This document shows positions 11,501 to 20,222 of a stretch of 64,000 nt of DNA, piece after piece. Every line of letters begins with the position of its first letter. Within the stretch, counting starts at the first letter, position 1. Both the position numbers and the translations under genes were made by a program. The stretch spans positions 4,869,001 through 4,933,000 of the forward strand of contig JADLSH010000358.1 of assembly GCA_016169945.1 (NCBI GenBank), in the 5' to 3' direction. Origin of the DNA: Trachythela sp. YZ-2020. Taxonomy: Eukaryota; Cnidaria; Anthozoa; Malacalcyonacea; Clavulariidae. Below the pieces are notes generated by a model. That model saw nothing but the letters and a program-made list of their open reading frames with translations, was not told the DNA's origin and made no database searches.

Positions 11501-14071
11501 GCGACATTTTCCGGAAAATGTCTTTATACCCGGTTGTTCTATAAGCAGGCGAGATTGGGAGAATGTTAGATTAACAGTATATGTGTTTAGTCAATATGGA
11601 AAATACATCGATCAGCCGCACATGTGGGTTCACAAAGGCCTTATCATGGTGTATCTGGATCAAAGTGGCAAGTCGAAACAGCTGGTGCTCCACCGATTTG
11701 ATTTGTCGGCAGATAACCCGAAAAAACAGGGAAGAATCCAGGCAGGATGTGCACCTGCACATGAATACGCAGAAGAATTCTATTATAGGTAAGCTTTTCT
11801 GCTACCATCAGGGGTGCAACTAGTGGGGATTAGGGGTGGGTGGGTGAGGTACCCCACCCCACGGGGGAAAAATGTGTTCAAGTGATGTTGAGTAAGACCA
11901 AAAACCTTGAAGACCAGTTTGGCCAATTTGAAAAGTCGGCTAATTTAACATACTACATTTTCTGACCATCAGAATTCTGTAAAATCTTGCCCCAAAGTGC
12001 ATGAAATGGCATTTCAGAGACTCTACATTTCAACATTTTCTGGGGAGCATGCTCTAGTGACCTCGTGCCTTCAGCACTTGATATCCGTGCATTCTCGCTA
12101 GTGGCAAGACCCCTTTATGTTATGTCCTGACCAGCCTGTTTGTCGGGCAAAACCAACCACGCCCCCCCCCTAATGTTTAGACCCTAGTTACGCCCCTGGC
12201 TACTATATACTATATACGAAATTATTACCAAGGGCAATCGCAAACAGGTTCAAACAGGTGGGGGATGTAAGCGAAAAAAGGGCTTGGTCATTAGGTCGTT
12301 TAGTTGCACTCAAAATAGTCTAGTTGTACAACGCCCCCATTTAGACAAACGGAAGTTAAGGAGGCTCCCTACAGTTTTAATTCTGTAGCACGCAAATGTG
12401 CTCTAAGGTCCATTATTTGCTCATTTTGCAAGGTATGGTCACGAGACTTAGCCGTCAGATTGCCACAATATTGCGGATTACGAATAACAAAAAATGTTTT
12501 TAAATATTTACGTTGCCATGGTAACAACGCGATTTAGAGATTGCTGTATTTTTATCTTCTTTCTTAATTTTTTGGATTTTCCTTCGGTAAAACTTTTTTA
12601 TTTTTTGCACACGAGCACCTAAGGTACAAAGTATTGAAATAGGCGATTTAAAAAAAATTCCTCGGAGCCGAATTTTTTTAAATCTCAAAAAACCGTTTTT
12701 TTGCAATAAAAAAAATTTCGCTCCGAGGAATTTTTTTAAAATGGCATATTTCAATACTTTGTACTTTAGGTGCTCGTGTGCAAAAAATAAAAAAGTTTTA
12801 CCGAAGGAAAATCCAAAAAATTAAGAAAGAAGATAAAAATACGACAATCTCTAAATCGCGTTGTTACCATGGCAACGTAAATATTTAGAAACATTTTTTG
12901 TTCTTCGTAATCCGCAATATTGTGGCAATCTGATGGCCAAGTCTCGTGACCATATCTTGCAAAATGAGCAAATAATGGTTCTTAGAGCACATTTGCGTGC
13001 TACAGAATTAAAACTGTAGGGAGCCTCCTTAAGTGCAATTCACCATTTCGAAGTTGCAGTAGAGGACTGATAATAGCGAGGTTGACAATGCATCATGCGA
13101 CTGCTTTGGGGGACGAGCTTTTTGTTTGCGTCCCCAAAAACAGTCCCACGATGCATTGTCAACCTCGCTATACCAGTCCTCTACTGCAACTTCGGAATGG
13201 CGTAAACATCGGTGCTTTTCGGGTTTTGCGAGGCTAAGAAACACTAAGACAAGACACCCGCTGAGGCGTTTACTTCGTCGTAGGGCAGGAAAGTATACAC
13301 CGTGGCGTAGGTTGTAATGGAACATATGCAGGGTGCGGCTCAGGAGGATTGGTTCACCAGTTAAAACCTTGTATCAGTAGGCCAGTCTCAAATAAGTCAG
13401 TTTGTAATGTCATAACATACAGCTAAGTTTGGAAGATTAAAAAATACAAATATCAAAGTTATCAATTGCAATTTTATCCCGACGCGGACCGCATCGTTTG
13501 GATGCAAACTACGAACTGGTTTTATTACACCCTTGTTTATACTAACTTATGGGGGGGTTGGGGGGGGTTGGCGGAGAGCCTCTATGCAATGCAACCCTTT
13601 CTTACATTTAAATGCATAAACATTTACAGAACATTGATGAAAACCAGACAACGTGACGGCATCCCCATCGAACTAATAAACATCCTTGAGCGAACACATC
13701 CAGATCAAGTTGTGGGAAAGATGCTCAATTTTGCCGAAGGTTATCCTGATATGAACCCAGTCGATATGGCCAACTCTTTTCTACAATTCGACGTCTTCAA
13801 TATTGGCAACATGTTCCAAAGATTATTCGGATCGAGCTCTTCACAAGATAATAAGCTCACCGAAATGCTTCATATACGTGAAAACCTGTTGGTTGGGTTT
13901 CCTAATTTACCTTCATACGAAGGCACCCTTCAAAATGTTTCTTTGTTTGACGTCTGGGAGGTGGTCCAGAAATCAATGAAAAAATTCCCGAAGAAGTATG
14001 ATCTTCTGCTCGCTAACTGTATACAGTTCGCTGGTACAATTCTTGATGGTTTAAAGACGACCTGGACATGA
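7915..14071 (+). CDS. duplicated three-exon gene, copy A (frameshifted C-terminus), unknown family
   Basis: Exons are 7,915-8,103, 11,475-11,788 and 13,630-14,071, joined by GT-AG introns in phases 0 and 2, for about 314 residues. The start MGNEQS fits the MGxxxS N-myristoylation pattern. A short hydrophobic stretch FILVLLFTAW ends exon 1. Exon 2 carries PHMWVHKG and exon 3 LLLANCIQFAG. The order His...Asn-Cys resembles permuted NlpC/P60 (LRAT-like) folds, but that is inference and I do not recognise the family. Compared with copy B, exon 1 differs completely between the first ~12 and last ~18 codons, and exon 3 has lost one base near 14,053, so translation ends 28 residues early. Intron 1 is about 3.4 kb and intron 2 about 1.8 kb, both filled with repeats. 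It may be a recent pseudogene or a shortened paralogue. The TATATA at about 7,850 is a weak promoter candidate. Confidence 0.6.
8213..8346 (+). repeat. two tandem 67-bp units ending in TA runs
   Basis: The unit starts AGTTTTATAGGGCCGTCTGA and ends in (TA)n, and it occurs twice in a row (8,213-8,279 and 8,280-8,346). Copy B has one unit (about 20,628-20,690). The duplication is therefore private to copy A and may be linked to insertion of the adjacent ribozyme element. Confidence 0.8.
8359..8402 (-). ncRNA. type-I hammerhead ribozyme (complete core)
   Basis: Minus-strand order: stem I 5' strand CUGCA (2.1-2.5), core CUGACGA (8,391-8,397), stem II GCCGUUGAACGGC (perfect), GAAA, stem III ACA-UGCA-UGU, then C17 and stem I 3' strand UGCAG, which pairs fully with the 5' strand. 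All invariant residues (C3, U4, G5, A6, G8, A9, G12, A13, A14, A15.1, U16.1) and a permitted H17 (C) are present. Predicted cleavage lies between + coordinates 8,364 and 8,363. Stem III is only 3 bp, typical of the minimal type-I ribozymes of retroelements. Confidence 0.88.
8435..8442 (-). promoter_or_regulatory. TATA box upstream of hammerhead
   Basis: TATAAATA on the minus strand ends 33 nt before the first base of the complete hammerhead. A start 25-30 nt downstream would place the ribozyme at the 5' end of the transcript. Function is inferred from spacing only. Confidence 0.4.
8482..8528. repeat. (TA)n microsatellite
   Basis: An almost uninterrupted TA run lies inside the ribozyme-bearing element. 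The Ile-Tyr repeat open frames on both strands here are artefacts of it. Confidence 0.95.
8643..8699 (-). ncRNA. second hammerhead ribozyme, U4-to-A core mutation
   Basis: Minus strand: stem I UUCAC (5') pairs with GUGAA (3') over five pairs. The core reads CAGAUGA where CUGANGA is required. Stem II is GUCUGGCA...UGCCAUAC with one C-U mismatch, followed by GAAA, stem III ACA-GAUU-UGU, and U17. Predicted cleavage is between + coordinates 8,649 and 8,648. The A at position 4 should abolish or greatly weaken catalysis in this copy; the inverted copy at 9,268 keeps a correct CUGAUGA. Confidence 0.75.
9157..9350 (+). mobile_element. inverted, internally deleted copy of the ribozyme-bearing element
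   Basis: 9,157-9,310 is the inverse of 8,648-8,805. At about 9,311 the upstream hammerhead half (CUGAUGA at 9,268-9,274, an 8-bp stem II and GAAA at 9,300-9,303) is fused to the 3' half of the other hammerhead (ACGGCGAAACATGCATGT, 9,313-9,330). The TATA box, TA run and the interval between ribozymes are lost. This arrangement leaves neither ribozyme complete. Confidence 0.75.
9669..9699. repeat. ATT-tail, probable LINE 3' remnant
   Basis: AATAAACCATC followed by (ATT)n resembles the 3' tail of the L2-like LINEs at 1,557 and 37,650. No coding remnant is visible upstream. Confidence 0.45.
9954..10190 (+). repeat. dispersed repeat R1, copy without MITE insertions
   Basis: The sequence from ACATGTATATATTTTTAACG through AACATGGGTTTCATGTGGGA to GGGTATGCATCTA recurs at 43,618-44,372 (interrupted by two MITEs) and in part, inverted, at 42,697-42,795. 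This copy acts as the unoccupied reference for both MITEs. Confidence 0.8.
10690..11300 (+). mobile_element. decayed LINE 3' fragment in intron 1 of copy A
   Basis: Broken frames carry reverse-transcriptase C-terminal motifs (SIVRPVMEF, LERIQRRVN, RLRHLRTFVPAQ). The 3' end (CGCAATTCAGCC, AGGCTGCCATGTG, AATAAATCTATCAT) matches the inverted 3' end at 15,650-15,710, so both are one family with TATC-type tails. Confidence 0.75.
11809..12198. mobile_element. hAT-like MITE in intron 2 of copy A
   Basis: The ends are CAGGGGTGCAACTAG and CTAGTTACGCCCCTG, with flanks GCTACCAT and GCTACTAT (7 of 8 match). Copy B retains only the left 30-50 bp at the same site (about 23,433), so the insertion predates the duplication and was mostly deleted from B. 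Confidence 0.7.
12360..13028. mobile_element. 669-bp foldback element with TTAA flanks
   Basis: The two halves are near-perfect inverse copies. The termini are GGAGGCTCCCTACAG, and TTAA lies on both sides (12,356-12,359 and 13,029-13,032), the target used by piggyBac-type elements. It is absent from copy B, whose intron 2 is only 210 bp. Confidence 0.85.
13043..13200. mobile_element. 158-bp palindromic MITE adjoining the foldback
   Basis: The arms CCATTTCGAAGTTGCAGTAG and CTACTGCAACTTCGGAATGG are inverted, and pairing continues through GGACTG, AGCGAGGTTGACAATGCAT. No clear target duplication is visible. It is absent from copy B. Confidence 0.75.
13550..13572 (+). other. G-rich run with quadruplex potential in intron 2 of copy A
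   Basis: Runs of seven and eight G are separated by TT and followed by GG-C-GG. Four G-tracts could pair as a quadruplex on the coding-strand RNA. Absent from copy B. Confidence 0.4.
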
Positions 14072-14287
14072 AGAAGAACTGGGACGACCTGGACTTGCAG
14101 GAAATTTATAGGCCCATACAATTACAAGCCCAAATTTTGTAACAGTGGTAACTACATAATTTTTTAATGAAACACATTTAATTCAATGGAAACATTTAGT
14201 AAAAATTTTAATAGTTTAAATAATTACTTGTAAAGTATCAAGATCAAGATTTTTTTGGCATCTTGTTCGATAGAACTAATAGTAGAA

Positions 14288-14610
14288 GTTTTGTAGATGG
14301 AATGCTCGAACGAAAATTGATATACATTTGCGAAAAATGCAACTTTTATAGGCCCTCTGGCAGGTCTGAAAATGTTATAGATTTTCGTTCGAATATTTCG
14401 TTGATATATTTACCCATACCTTCTACTGGCAACACTGTACTATATATTACAGCTCAGCAACTGGACTCTGTAGCTCAGTTGGTAAGAGCGCTGCACCGGA
14501 ATCGCAGGGCCGCAGGTTCGATTCTGCCAAAAGGCCTAAAGTTGACAAGACATTTTTCGCTGTTAGGTGTCACAATGTATATAAATTTTCGTTCGAGTTT
14601 TCCCTCTACA
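14288..14610. repeat. tRNA-derived SINE-like unit with inverted partial copy (copy A)
   Basis: 14,463-14,530 has a tRNA-like head with A box TAGCTCAGTTGG and B box GGTTCGATTCT, followed by a body ending near 14,610 (ATTTTCGTTCGAG). The body is repeated inverted at 14,288-14,360. The anticodon loop lacks U33 and the acceptor ends do not pair, so it is not a functional tRNA. The same arrangement is at 24,309-24,690. Confidence 0.65.
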
Positions 14611-14937
14611 AAACAACTCCTAAATAATTACTTGCCCTGCCATTTAAAAATCCTTTGTTCTACCTCGTACCCAGGCGCTATAGCCCACCATAAAACACTT
14701 CAATGGACGGTCGATGCATGAAGGGGATTGTACTCTTGAAATTTCGGCCGTAGTTCTTTCACGGGTAATCGCATTTCAATATTTGAAACGTTTCAATTCA
14801 AAACTTGTATTTCAGTTTCATTTATAAAGACTGAACTGAGCAAAACCCTCCACTGGTTTCATTTCTAATTAATTTCGCTATGCTTCTATACTGCTTAAAT
14901 TAGGTCGAGTTTTCCGTTATAATGCTCTAAACGTCTT

Positions 14938-15033
14938 GGGCAGGGGTGTAGTTGATGGGGCAGGGGTGTAGTTGATGGGGCAGGGGTGTAGTTGATGGGG
15001 CAGGGGTGTAGTGGATGGGGCAGGGGTGTAGTC
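14938..15033 (+). repeat. 20-bp tandem repeat, about five units (copy A)
   Basis: The unit GGGGCAGGGGTGTAGTTGAT repeats with one or two base changes. The homologous array in copy B is at 25,734-25,829. It lies about 870 bp downstream of the gene in copy A. Confidence 0.9.
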
Positions 15034-15645
15034 GTTAGAATTCCATACCGACTAGACCTCCCTATATTCTTGCAGTTCCATAATCTTAACCTGAAAAAAG
15101 TTCTTTGGACTGTAGTGTTAAAATTTCAGTTATTTCCAACAATAATGATTTCAGTAATACTTCACACATTGAGACAGTCAGAAAGTTGAATCCTTTCTTT
15201 TTTTAAAAAGCAGCAATTGAACAATTTCTAGAACCAAAAATAGACATAGGAATTTTCCAAATTTAGCCACGCATTGTCACCCCTCCTCCCATGCGTTGAC
15301 ACTCCTCCTTTTAAGAGCCCCCCTTGTTAACGTTCCAGGACCACATCACTGTTCTTGAGAGGTGTAATTTGACAATGCTAACATATTCGCAACACAATGC
15401 GTCATTCTCACGAGCAATCGCCTTTAAATTATGAAAACATGTTGCATTCATGCAGTTCCACTGTATTAGACATTAAAGCAAAAACCTCCACTGTCTTTAT
15501 ATCTAATTTATTTTCTAATGATTTTATTCTTTCAAAGAATTCACACTCGAAAGTGGTAACAATGAATGACGATATGATATATATCCTTCTTGCATCGACA
15601 TTTTCGTTCGTTAAAAGATATTCTAACGGAAGGTATATATTGTAT
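15034..15645 (+). repeat. duplication copy A, right end
   Basis: It matches 25,830-26,400 closely (TTCTTGCAGTTCCATAATCT, CACGAGCAATCGCCTTTAAA). Homology stops at about 15,645 where a minus-strand LINE 3' tail begins. No gene is recognised. Confidence 0.75.
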
Positions 15646-15793
15646 AGATAGATAGATAGTTTATTAAAAGCAGAATTACATAGCAGCCAGACGGCTGAAT
15701 TGCGTAATTTGTATTTACAAGTGTTGAAAATATCAATATTAATTTATATATAGTTAATCTATTACAATAAGAATACTCGTAAATAAAGTCTTA

Positions 15794-16225
15794 AGGCTCT
15801 TTTCCACTCATCGCAAAACCAACTCGCGGCGAGCTTGCGAGTACTCGGCTACTCGCAAGCTCGCAGGCCAATTTAAACACTTCATCATCTGAGTTCTCGC
15901 GTGACCTTTTACGTTTGATGGTGTCTATTTTACAAAATGGCGGCTGCTTTATATCGGCGCCTTTTGCTGTTACTATATTTAAGACGACGTAGGAGAAGAC
16001 GTCTAAAGTATTTAAAGCGTTTTTGGGTTCGGATAAAGTATTTAAAGCGTGTTTGGGATATTTTCAACGAATTTCATTGGCTAAATGTCATTTTTGTTCG
16101 CGCGATCAGAAAATATTGTTCAAATTATTTAACTTCGCTGCGAGTCTTCGCAAGCTCGCTGCGAGTACTCGCAAGTACTCGCAAGCTCGCTGCGAGTGGG
16201 TTTTGCGATCAGTGGAAAAGAGCCT
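15794..16225 (+). mobile_element. PIF/Harbinger-type MITE retaining a transposase N-terminus
   Basis: The termini are AGGCTCTTTTCCACTC and GTGGAAAAGAGCCT with TTA on both sides (15,791-15,793 and 16,226-16,228), the 3-bp TWA target of Harbinger elements. From ATG 15,937 the frame reads MAAALYRRLLLLLYLRRRRR, then FWVR and DIFNEFHWL, resembling the Leu/Arg-rich N-terminal region ahead of Harbinger DDE transposases. The rest of the transposase is deleted; a GCGAGTACTCGCAAG satellite fills the right side. Confidence 0.7.
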
Positions 16226-16228
16226 TTA

Positions 16229-16376
16229 AGGCTCTTTTCCACTCATCGCAAAACCAACTCGCAAACTCGCTGCGAGTTCTTGCATGTAATTAAAATAAAC
16301 TGTCGAGCATTGTGATTGGATGAAAGTACTCGCAGCAAGCTTGCGAGTTGGTTTTTGCGACGAGTGGAAAAGAGCC
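16229..16376. mobile_element. second Harbinger MITE abutting the first
   Basis: It has the same termini as the neighbour, 148 bp, sharing the central TTA; the right TTA is at 16,377-16,379. It contains only terminal and GCGAGT-type repeats. Confidence 0.75.
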
Positions 16377-16784
16377 TTAAGAATTGTTAAAATTAAGTTA
16401 GGCCTTTGAAAACGTCTTCACAAACATCGCTGGGATGAAAGAATGTTTGAATCTGTCCGTATGAATTTGTGGAAGATCATACTCATAACACTTACGAAGA
16501 TTAAGGTTGGGACAATGTCTTGGTGGCAAAAGACTGAAGAGTTTGTGCGAAGGTACTGAAATTGTTTCAAACTGCTTATCGCAAAGTTTCTGACGTCTGT
16601 TATGCAAGGTGGTTAAACCGAACTGGCCCATATTACCATCGTAAGTTTGACTCGGGTTCATGATCGATAGCGCTCTCTTTTGTACTCTCTCAATATCGGC
16701 ACTGAGGTACTGGGGCAACGCGTGGTGAAAAACTGGTGAACCTAAAATTTGAATTTCATTGAGTGTAATGATTGTAATAGACAC

Positions 16785-17460
16785 AAAGTTTCTGATTGAT
16801 AATCATTGTAAGACGGAGTCAGTTAAAAAAATAGGGGTCTGGGGGTACTACCACGCTCTATGACTACATTTTTGGGGGGTTTTCTGGAGCGAATTCGCAA
16901 ATGAATTACGTCTGAATTGTCCGTATTTTGCACAAAATGTCAGCCATCTGGAGGTTTATTTAAGAGATCAGGTTCTTGCAATAATTTGACATTTTATCTA
17001 AGTTATCACTTTACAAAATATTATGATAGTATACATTGCTTTTAAAAGCTAAATTGAGTTTTTCGCGTTAATTAGGTTTAGAAAAAACGTAGCTTAATTT
17101 TAACGGCATTTGAAAATAATGCTGACGTCAGCAATACGAATTATTCAAACCTTTTTAACTCGCGAGGAAATAATTGTATCGACTTGAAATTTGTTATGGA
17201 CCGTTATGAATACTTGTTATAATGATATACAAAACATCTTTAATAGCCAGCTTGATAGGTTGCACGTTAAAGATTTATAATTTAGTCACGTGATGGTGCA
17301 AAACCTATATACGTTTCCCTCTTGAAATGAAGTTTTATTACTACCACTGTCTCTAGCTGATCGCGCATCCAAGTAAGGCGTTCTGAGTAGAGATAATATT
17401 GCCGTTGAATCGTAATATGTAGTGTCCTCGATTGTAAATGTTCAGCATCAAGTGCCATTT
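16785..17460. other. intergenic, nothing recognised
   Basis: AT-rich single-copy-looking DNA between the truncated LINE and the large foldback. I see no coding exon, RNA gene or repeat structure. Confidence 0.5.
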
Positions 17461-17560
17461 TAATTCACCAGTTGCAACGTATGCGCCCAGGCTGGTATGC
17501 GCCCACGTGAAGTTGACGCATGATCAAAATGTAAGGCAAACAAAACCAAACACCAAAAAC

Positions 17561-17690
17561 ACAGCCTCGTAGCCAGGCGCTTTAACGTGCTAAGCGGTTG
17601 CGTGACGCGCGCGTGGAAACTGTAGTGCGCAGCCACGACGCGCTCTTCATGCAACCGCTCAGCACGTTAAAGCGCCTGGGTACGAGGCTG
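17561..17690. mobile_element. hAT-like palindromic MITE, 8-bp target duplication
   Basis: The ends CAGCCTCGTAGCCAGGCGC and GCGCCTGGGTACGAGGCTG are inverted, and CCAAAAAC lies at both flanks (17,553-17,560 and 17,691-17,698). The motif CCTCGTACCCAGGCGC recurs across the window. Confidence 0.8.
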
Positions 17691-17819
17691 CCAAAAACAA
17701 CAAAGTTCGTACTATGGCGCACGCAAGCATTATATTTAAAGTACCGTTGAACATAAAATTGTGTAGTTTGTTCACTGCGCTAATTTTTATTTTATTTAAA
17801 CTTTTTTGTTAAATCGTGA

Positions 17820-18183
17820 CAGGCCCGTAGCTGGGGGGTCGCCAGGGGGGGCAAGGCCCCCCCTAGCGGAAAATTGTGCCCCCCCTGTGCCCCCCCTAGC
17901 ACAAATAACAGAAACGTAAATTTTCATTTGAAAAAGTAAATTTGTTATATATTTAAGTCGAAAAAGTGAATTTGTTATATATATAAAGTTTAAAGTATTA
18001 AGTAATACCTTACTAACGCAATGGTATGTGATTTCCGTAAAAAAATTGTTCACCCTCCCCCCTCCCCCCCCCGTCGACAAGAAAAGAAAGAATTTCTGTC
18101 GGAAAAGGTAAAATATTTTGACGAACACGGACAGAAATCGGAACGTGCCCCCCCCCAAAAAAAGGGGGCCAGCTACGGGCCTG
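17820..18183. mobile_element. hAT-like MITE, 8-bp target duplication
   Basis: The ends are CAGGCCCGTAGCTGG and CCAGCTACGGGCCTG, with exact flanks AATCGTGA (17,812-17,819 and 18,184-18,191). The opposite arm of the foldback (near 19,057) has a single related octamer, the empty site. The interior is C/G-rich and non-coding. Confidence 0.9.
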
Positions 18184-18547
18184 AATCGTGAGCGATGTGG
18201 TGTGAAAACTTTACTGGGATGGTTCAAAAAAGCTGGGCGATGAAAATGTTCAAAAATATGTAGCAATGTCGTAGTGTATTAACAACTATTAACAACGAGA
18301 ATCTGCATTTATCGATTTTACGACAATTTGCGACGTCTGTAAAGCATGCAGTAGCTGTAAATACAAGAATGGGTTTGGCAATGTATCGAAATTTTGACAT
18401 GACAAGAGGAATCATTTGGAATTATTTAGTCATAACGCAAATTGGCAACTTAAAATTGTCAATTATAGTCATACCTTTACACACAGTCGCTGTCGTTCGT
18501 TAGGCTCGAAAAGCGTCTGCACGTAAGATACCCTTTGGATTGTACAG

Positions 18548-18717
18548 CAGGGGCCGGTTGTATAAAAGTCTTAACTCTTAACTACATTTTAACTACTCGT
18601 TTTGTAGTTAAATAGTAGTTAACTCTAAAATTCACGATTCTGATTGGCTTACTTTCGCACTAACTATATAGCTAACTTTAACTACTTTTTTATACAACCG
18701 GCCCCAGTACGGTAATA
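18548..18717. mobile_element. MITE at the centre of the foldback
   Basis: The inverted termini are GGGGCCGGTTGTATAAAA. The interior repeats TTAACTAC-type motifs in both orientations. The target duplication is not clear. Confidence 0.65.
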
Positions 18718-19454
18718 TTTGACGTTTAGTGTCAGTGGCAAGGTCTCTTGCTTCACATTAATCCTATGACGAGAACATGTTGTTATTAAACAATATGTCT
18801 CACATGATCGATGAAGATATAGATGTAAAGAATAATAATGTTTTATGACAATTTAGCTCGCCAATTGCGCATGATTTTCAAAACTTCGATAAATTGCCAA
18901 ACCATTCTTGTATTTACAGCTATGCCTTGATGTCGCAAATGTCGCAAAAATCGACAACGCAGACTCTCGTTGTCAGTTGTTACATCACAATATTGATACA
19001 TATTTTTGCTCGCAGCTTTTTTGAACCGTCCCAGTAAAGTTTTCACGCCACATTGCTCGCGACTTAACGAAAAAAGTTTAAACGTACAAGGTAAAAATTA
19101 GCGCAGTGAACGAACTACACAAGTTCATGTTCAATAGTACTTTATAATGCTTGCGTGCGCCATAGTAACATTTTGATGTCGGCGGCTCGGCGCATACGTT
19201 GCAACTGGTGAATTATCTCGCCTCACAGGTATCTTTATTAGGTATTCTGGAAATTTATGCGTTGAGTATTACTAAGAATTGAAACAAAAATGAGAATTAC
19301 GGGATTTCATCAAAGGTTATACTGAGAATTTTTACTGACATGAAGTATACGATGAATTCGTGGAAGAAATGCTGTATCTTAGAATTTACACCCACGCAAT
19401 CAGATTTTAGTTTGACAATACGTATACCGAGAATCAGTCATGCTTTTATGACTA

Positions 19455-20222
19455 ATGTACAGTGAAAAGCGGGATAAAATTATAAGCAGTATATTTTTGA
19501 CAATCAGACAGAAAATCAGCTGGTACGTATGCAGAGTCTGCATCTAATTTCTTAAGAGGTACGTTTTTCCTATATTGGCTCAATATTGTTCCCAAGCTCT
19601 TCCCTGGCAACGAGGTTGACACCGGTTTCGGTGTTTTAAACTTTTAATACACTGAGTGTCACTGACAAATGCTATTTCAAAGCTTCTAGGTATAGTTGAA
19701 CTTGAATCGGATAAAACAGTTGGCTTTGTACCTCATTTCCACGAAGTACTTCATGCGCTTCATACTAATCACACAACATCTTGCAATACGTTTAAAAAAT
19801 TTGACTTTGTCTTCTATTTAGATTGGTTTGTTCATAAGGAACCCATAAGCGATACATAGTTTAAGAGAGGAAGACAAAGATAGGTAAATCACTTAAATGT
19901 GTTCAAACCCACGGCCACGAATCCACGATGCATTGCTATATCAGTGACAGTGTGAATGCGGCCCGTTCACATTGAGCAAGCAGCAGTGCGAGAATAGTTC
20001 AAATTCTTAGAAAACCGTTTTTAGCATGGGTATAGGAAAAGTACGTGGCATTGGCATCGCACGGTGTTGACCTCAGAGTCAAGTTATTCAGGAAGTGAAA
20101 TCAACATTGTACTTCCTGCCGTGATAAATAGTATATATTGCGTTAGAGCGGCTTCGGTTTTTAGTTTTATTTGCTGCTTTTAATAGCAAGACTACAGTAA
20201 GTCTAAGAAGGGAAGATCAAGC
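19455..20222 (+). repeat. segmental duplication copy B, 5' flank of gene B
   Basis: It is homologous to pieces of 1,590-1,984, 6,755-6,858, 7,432-7,580 and 7,739-7,914, but without the LINE, the hAT MITE and the palindrome found in copy A. It contains a TATATA 80 bp before the start codon (about 20,137), as in A. Confidence 0.8.

Larger units (their letters stand above)
15646..16784 (-). mobile_element. 5'-truncated LINE, interrupted by two Harbinger MITEs
   Basis: The (TATC)n tail at 15,646-15,658 and the 3' UTR match the LINE at 10,690-11,300. The coding remnant 16,398-16,784 (minus) shows a reverse-transcriptase C-terminus (SADIERVQKRALSIM, LTTLHNRRQKLC, HTDRFKHSFIPA). The segment 15,791-16,379 is foreign: two adjacent MITEs. 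The LINE's 5' end is near 16,745-16,784. Confidence 0.8.
17461..19215. mobile_element. 1.75-kb foldback element with three nested MITEs
   Basis: The outer arms begin TAATTCACCAGTTGCAACGT and end with its inverse at 19,197-19,215. Inverse homology runs through TATGGCGCACGCAAGCATTA, the region around TGGTTCAAAAAAGCT, and AATACAAGAATGG. TA at each end suggests a TA target. Nested inside are an hAT-like palindrome (17,561-17,690), an hAT-like MITE (17,820-18,183) and a central MITE (about 18,550-18,715). The right arm preserves the pre-insertion site of the second. Confidence 0.8.

Noticed and set aside
12500..13325. Several ORFs in both orientations
   Set aside because: They lie in foldback elements and mirror one another.
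14463..14535. tRNA gene (and the homologue at 24,537)
   Set aside because: A and B boxes are good, but position 33 is C, the acceptor strands do not pair and a common body follows; better read as a SINE head.
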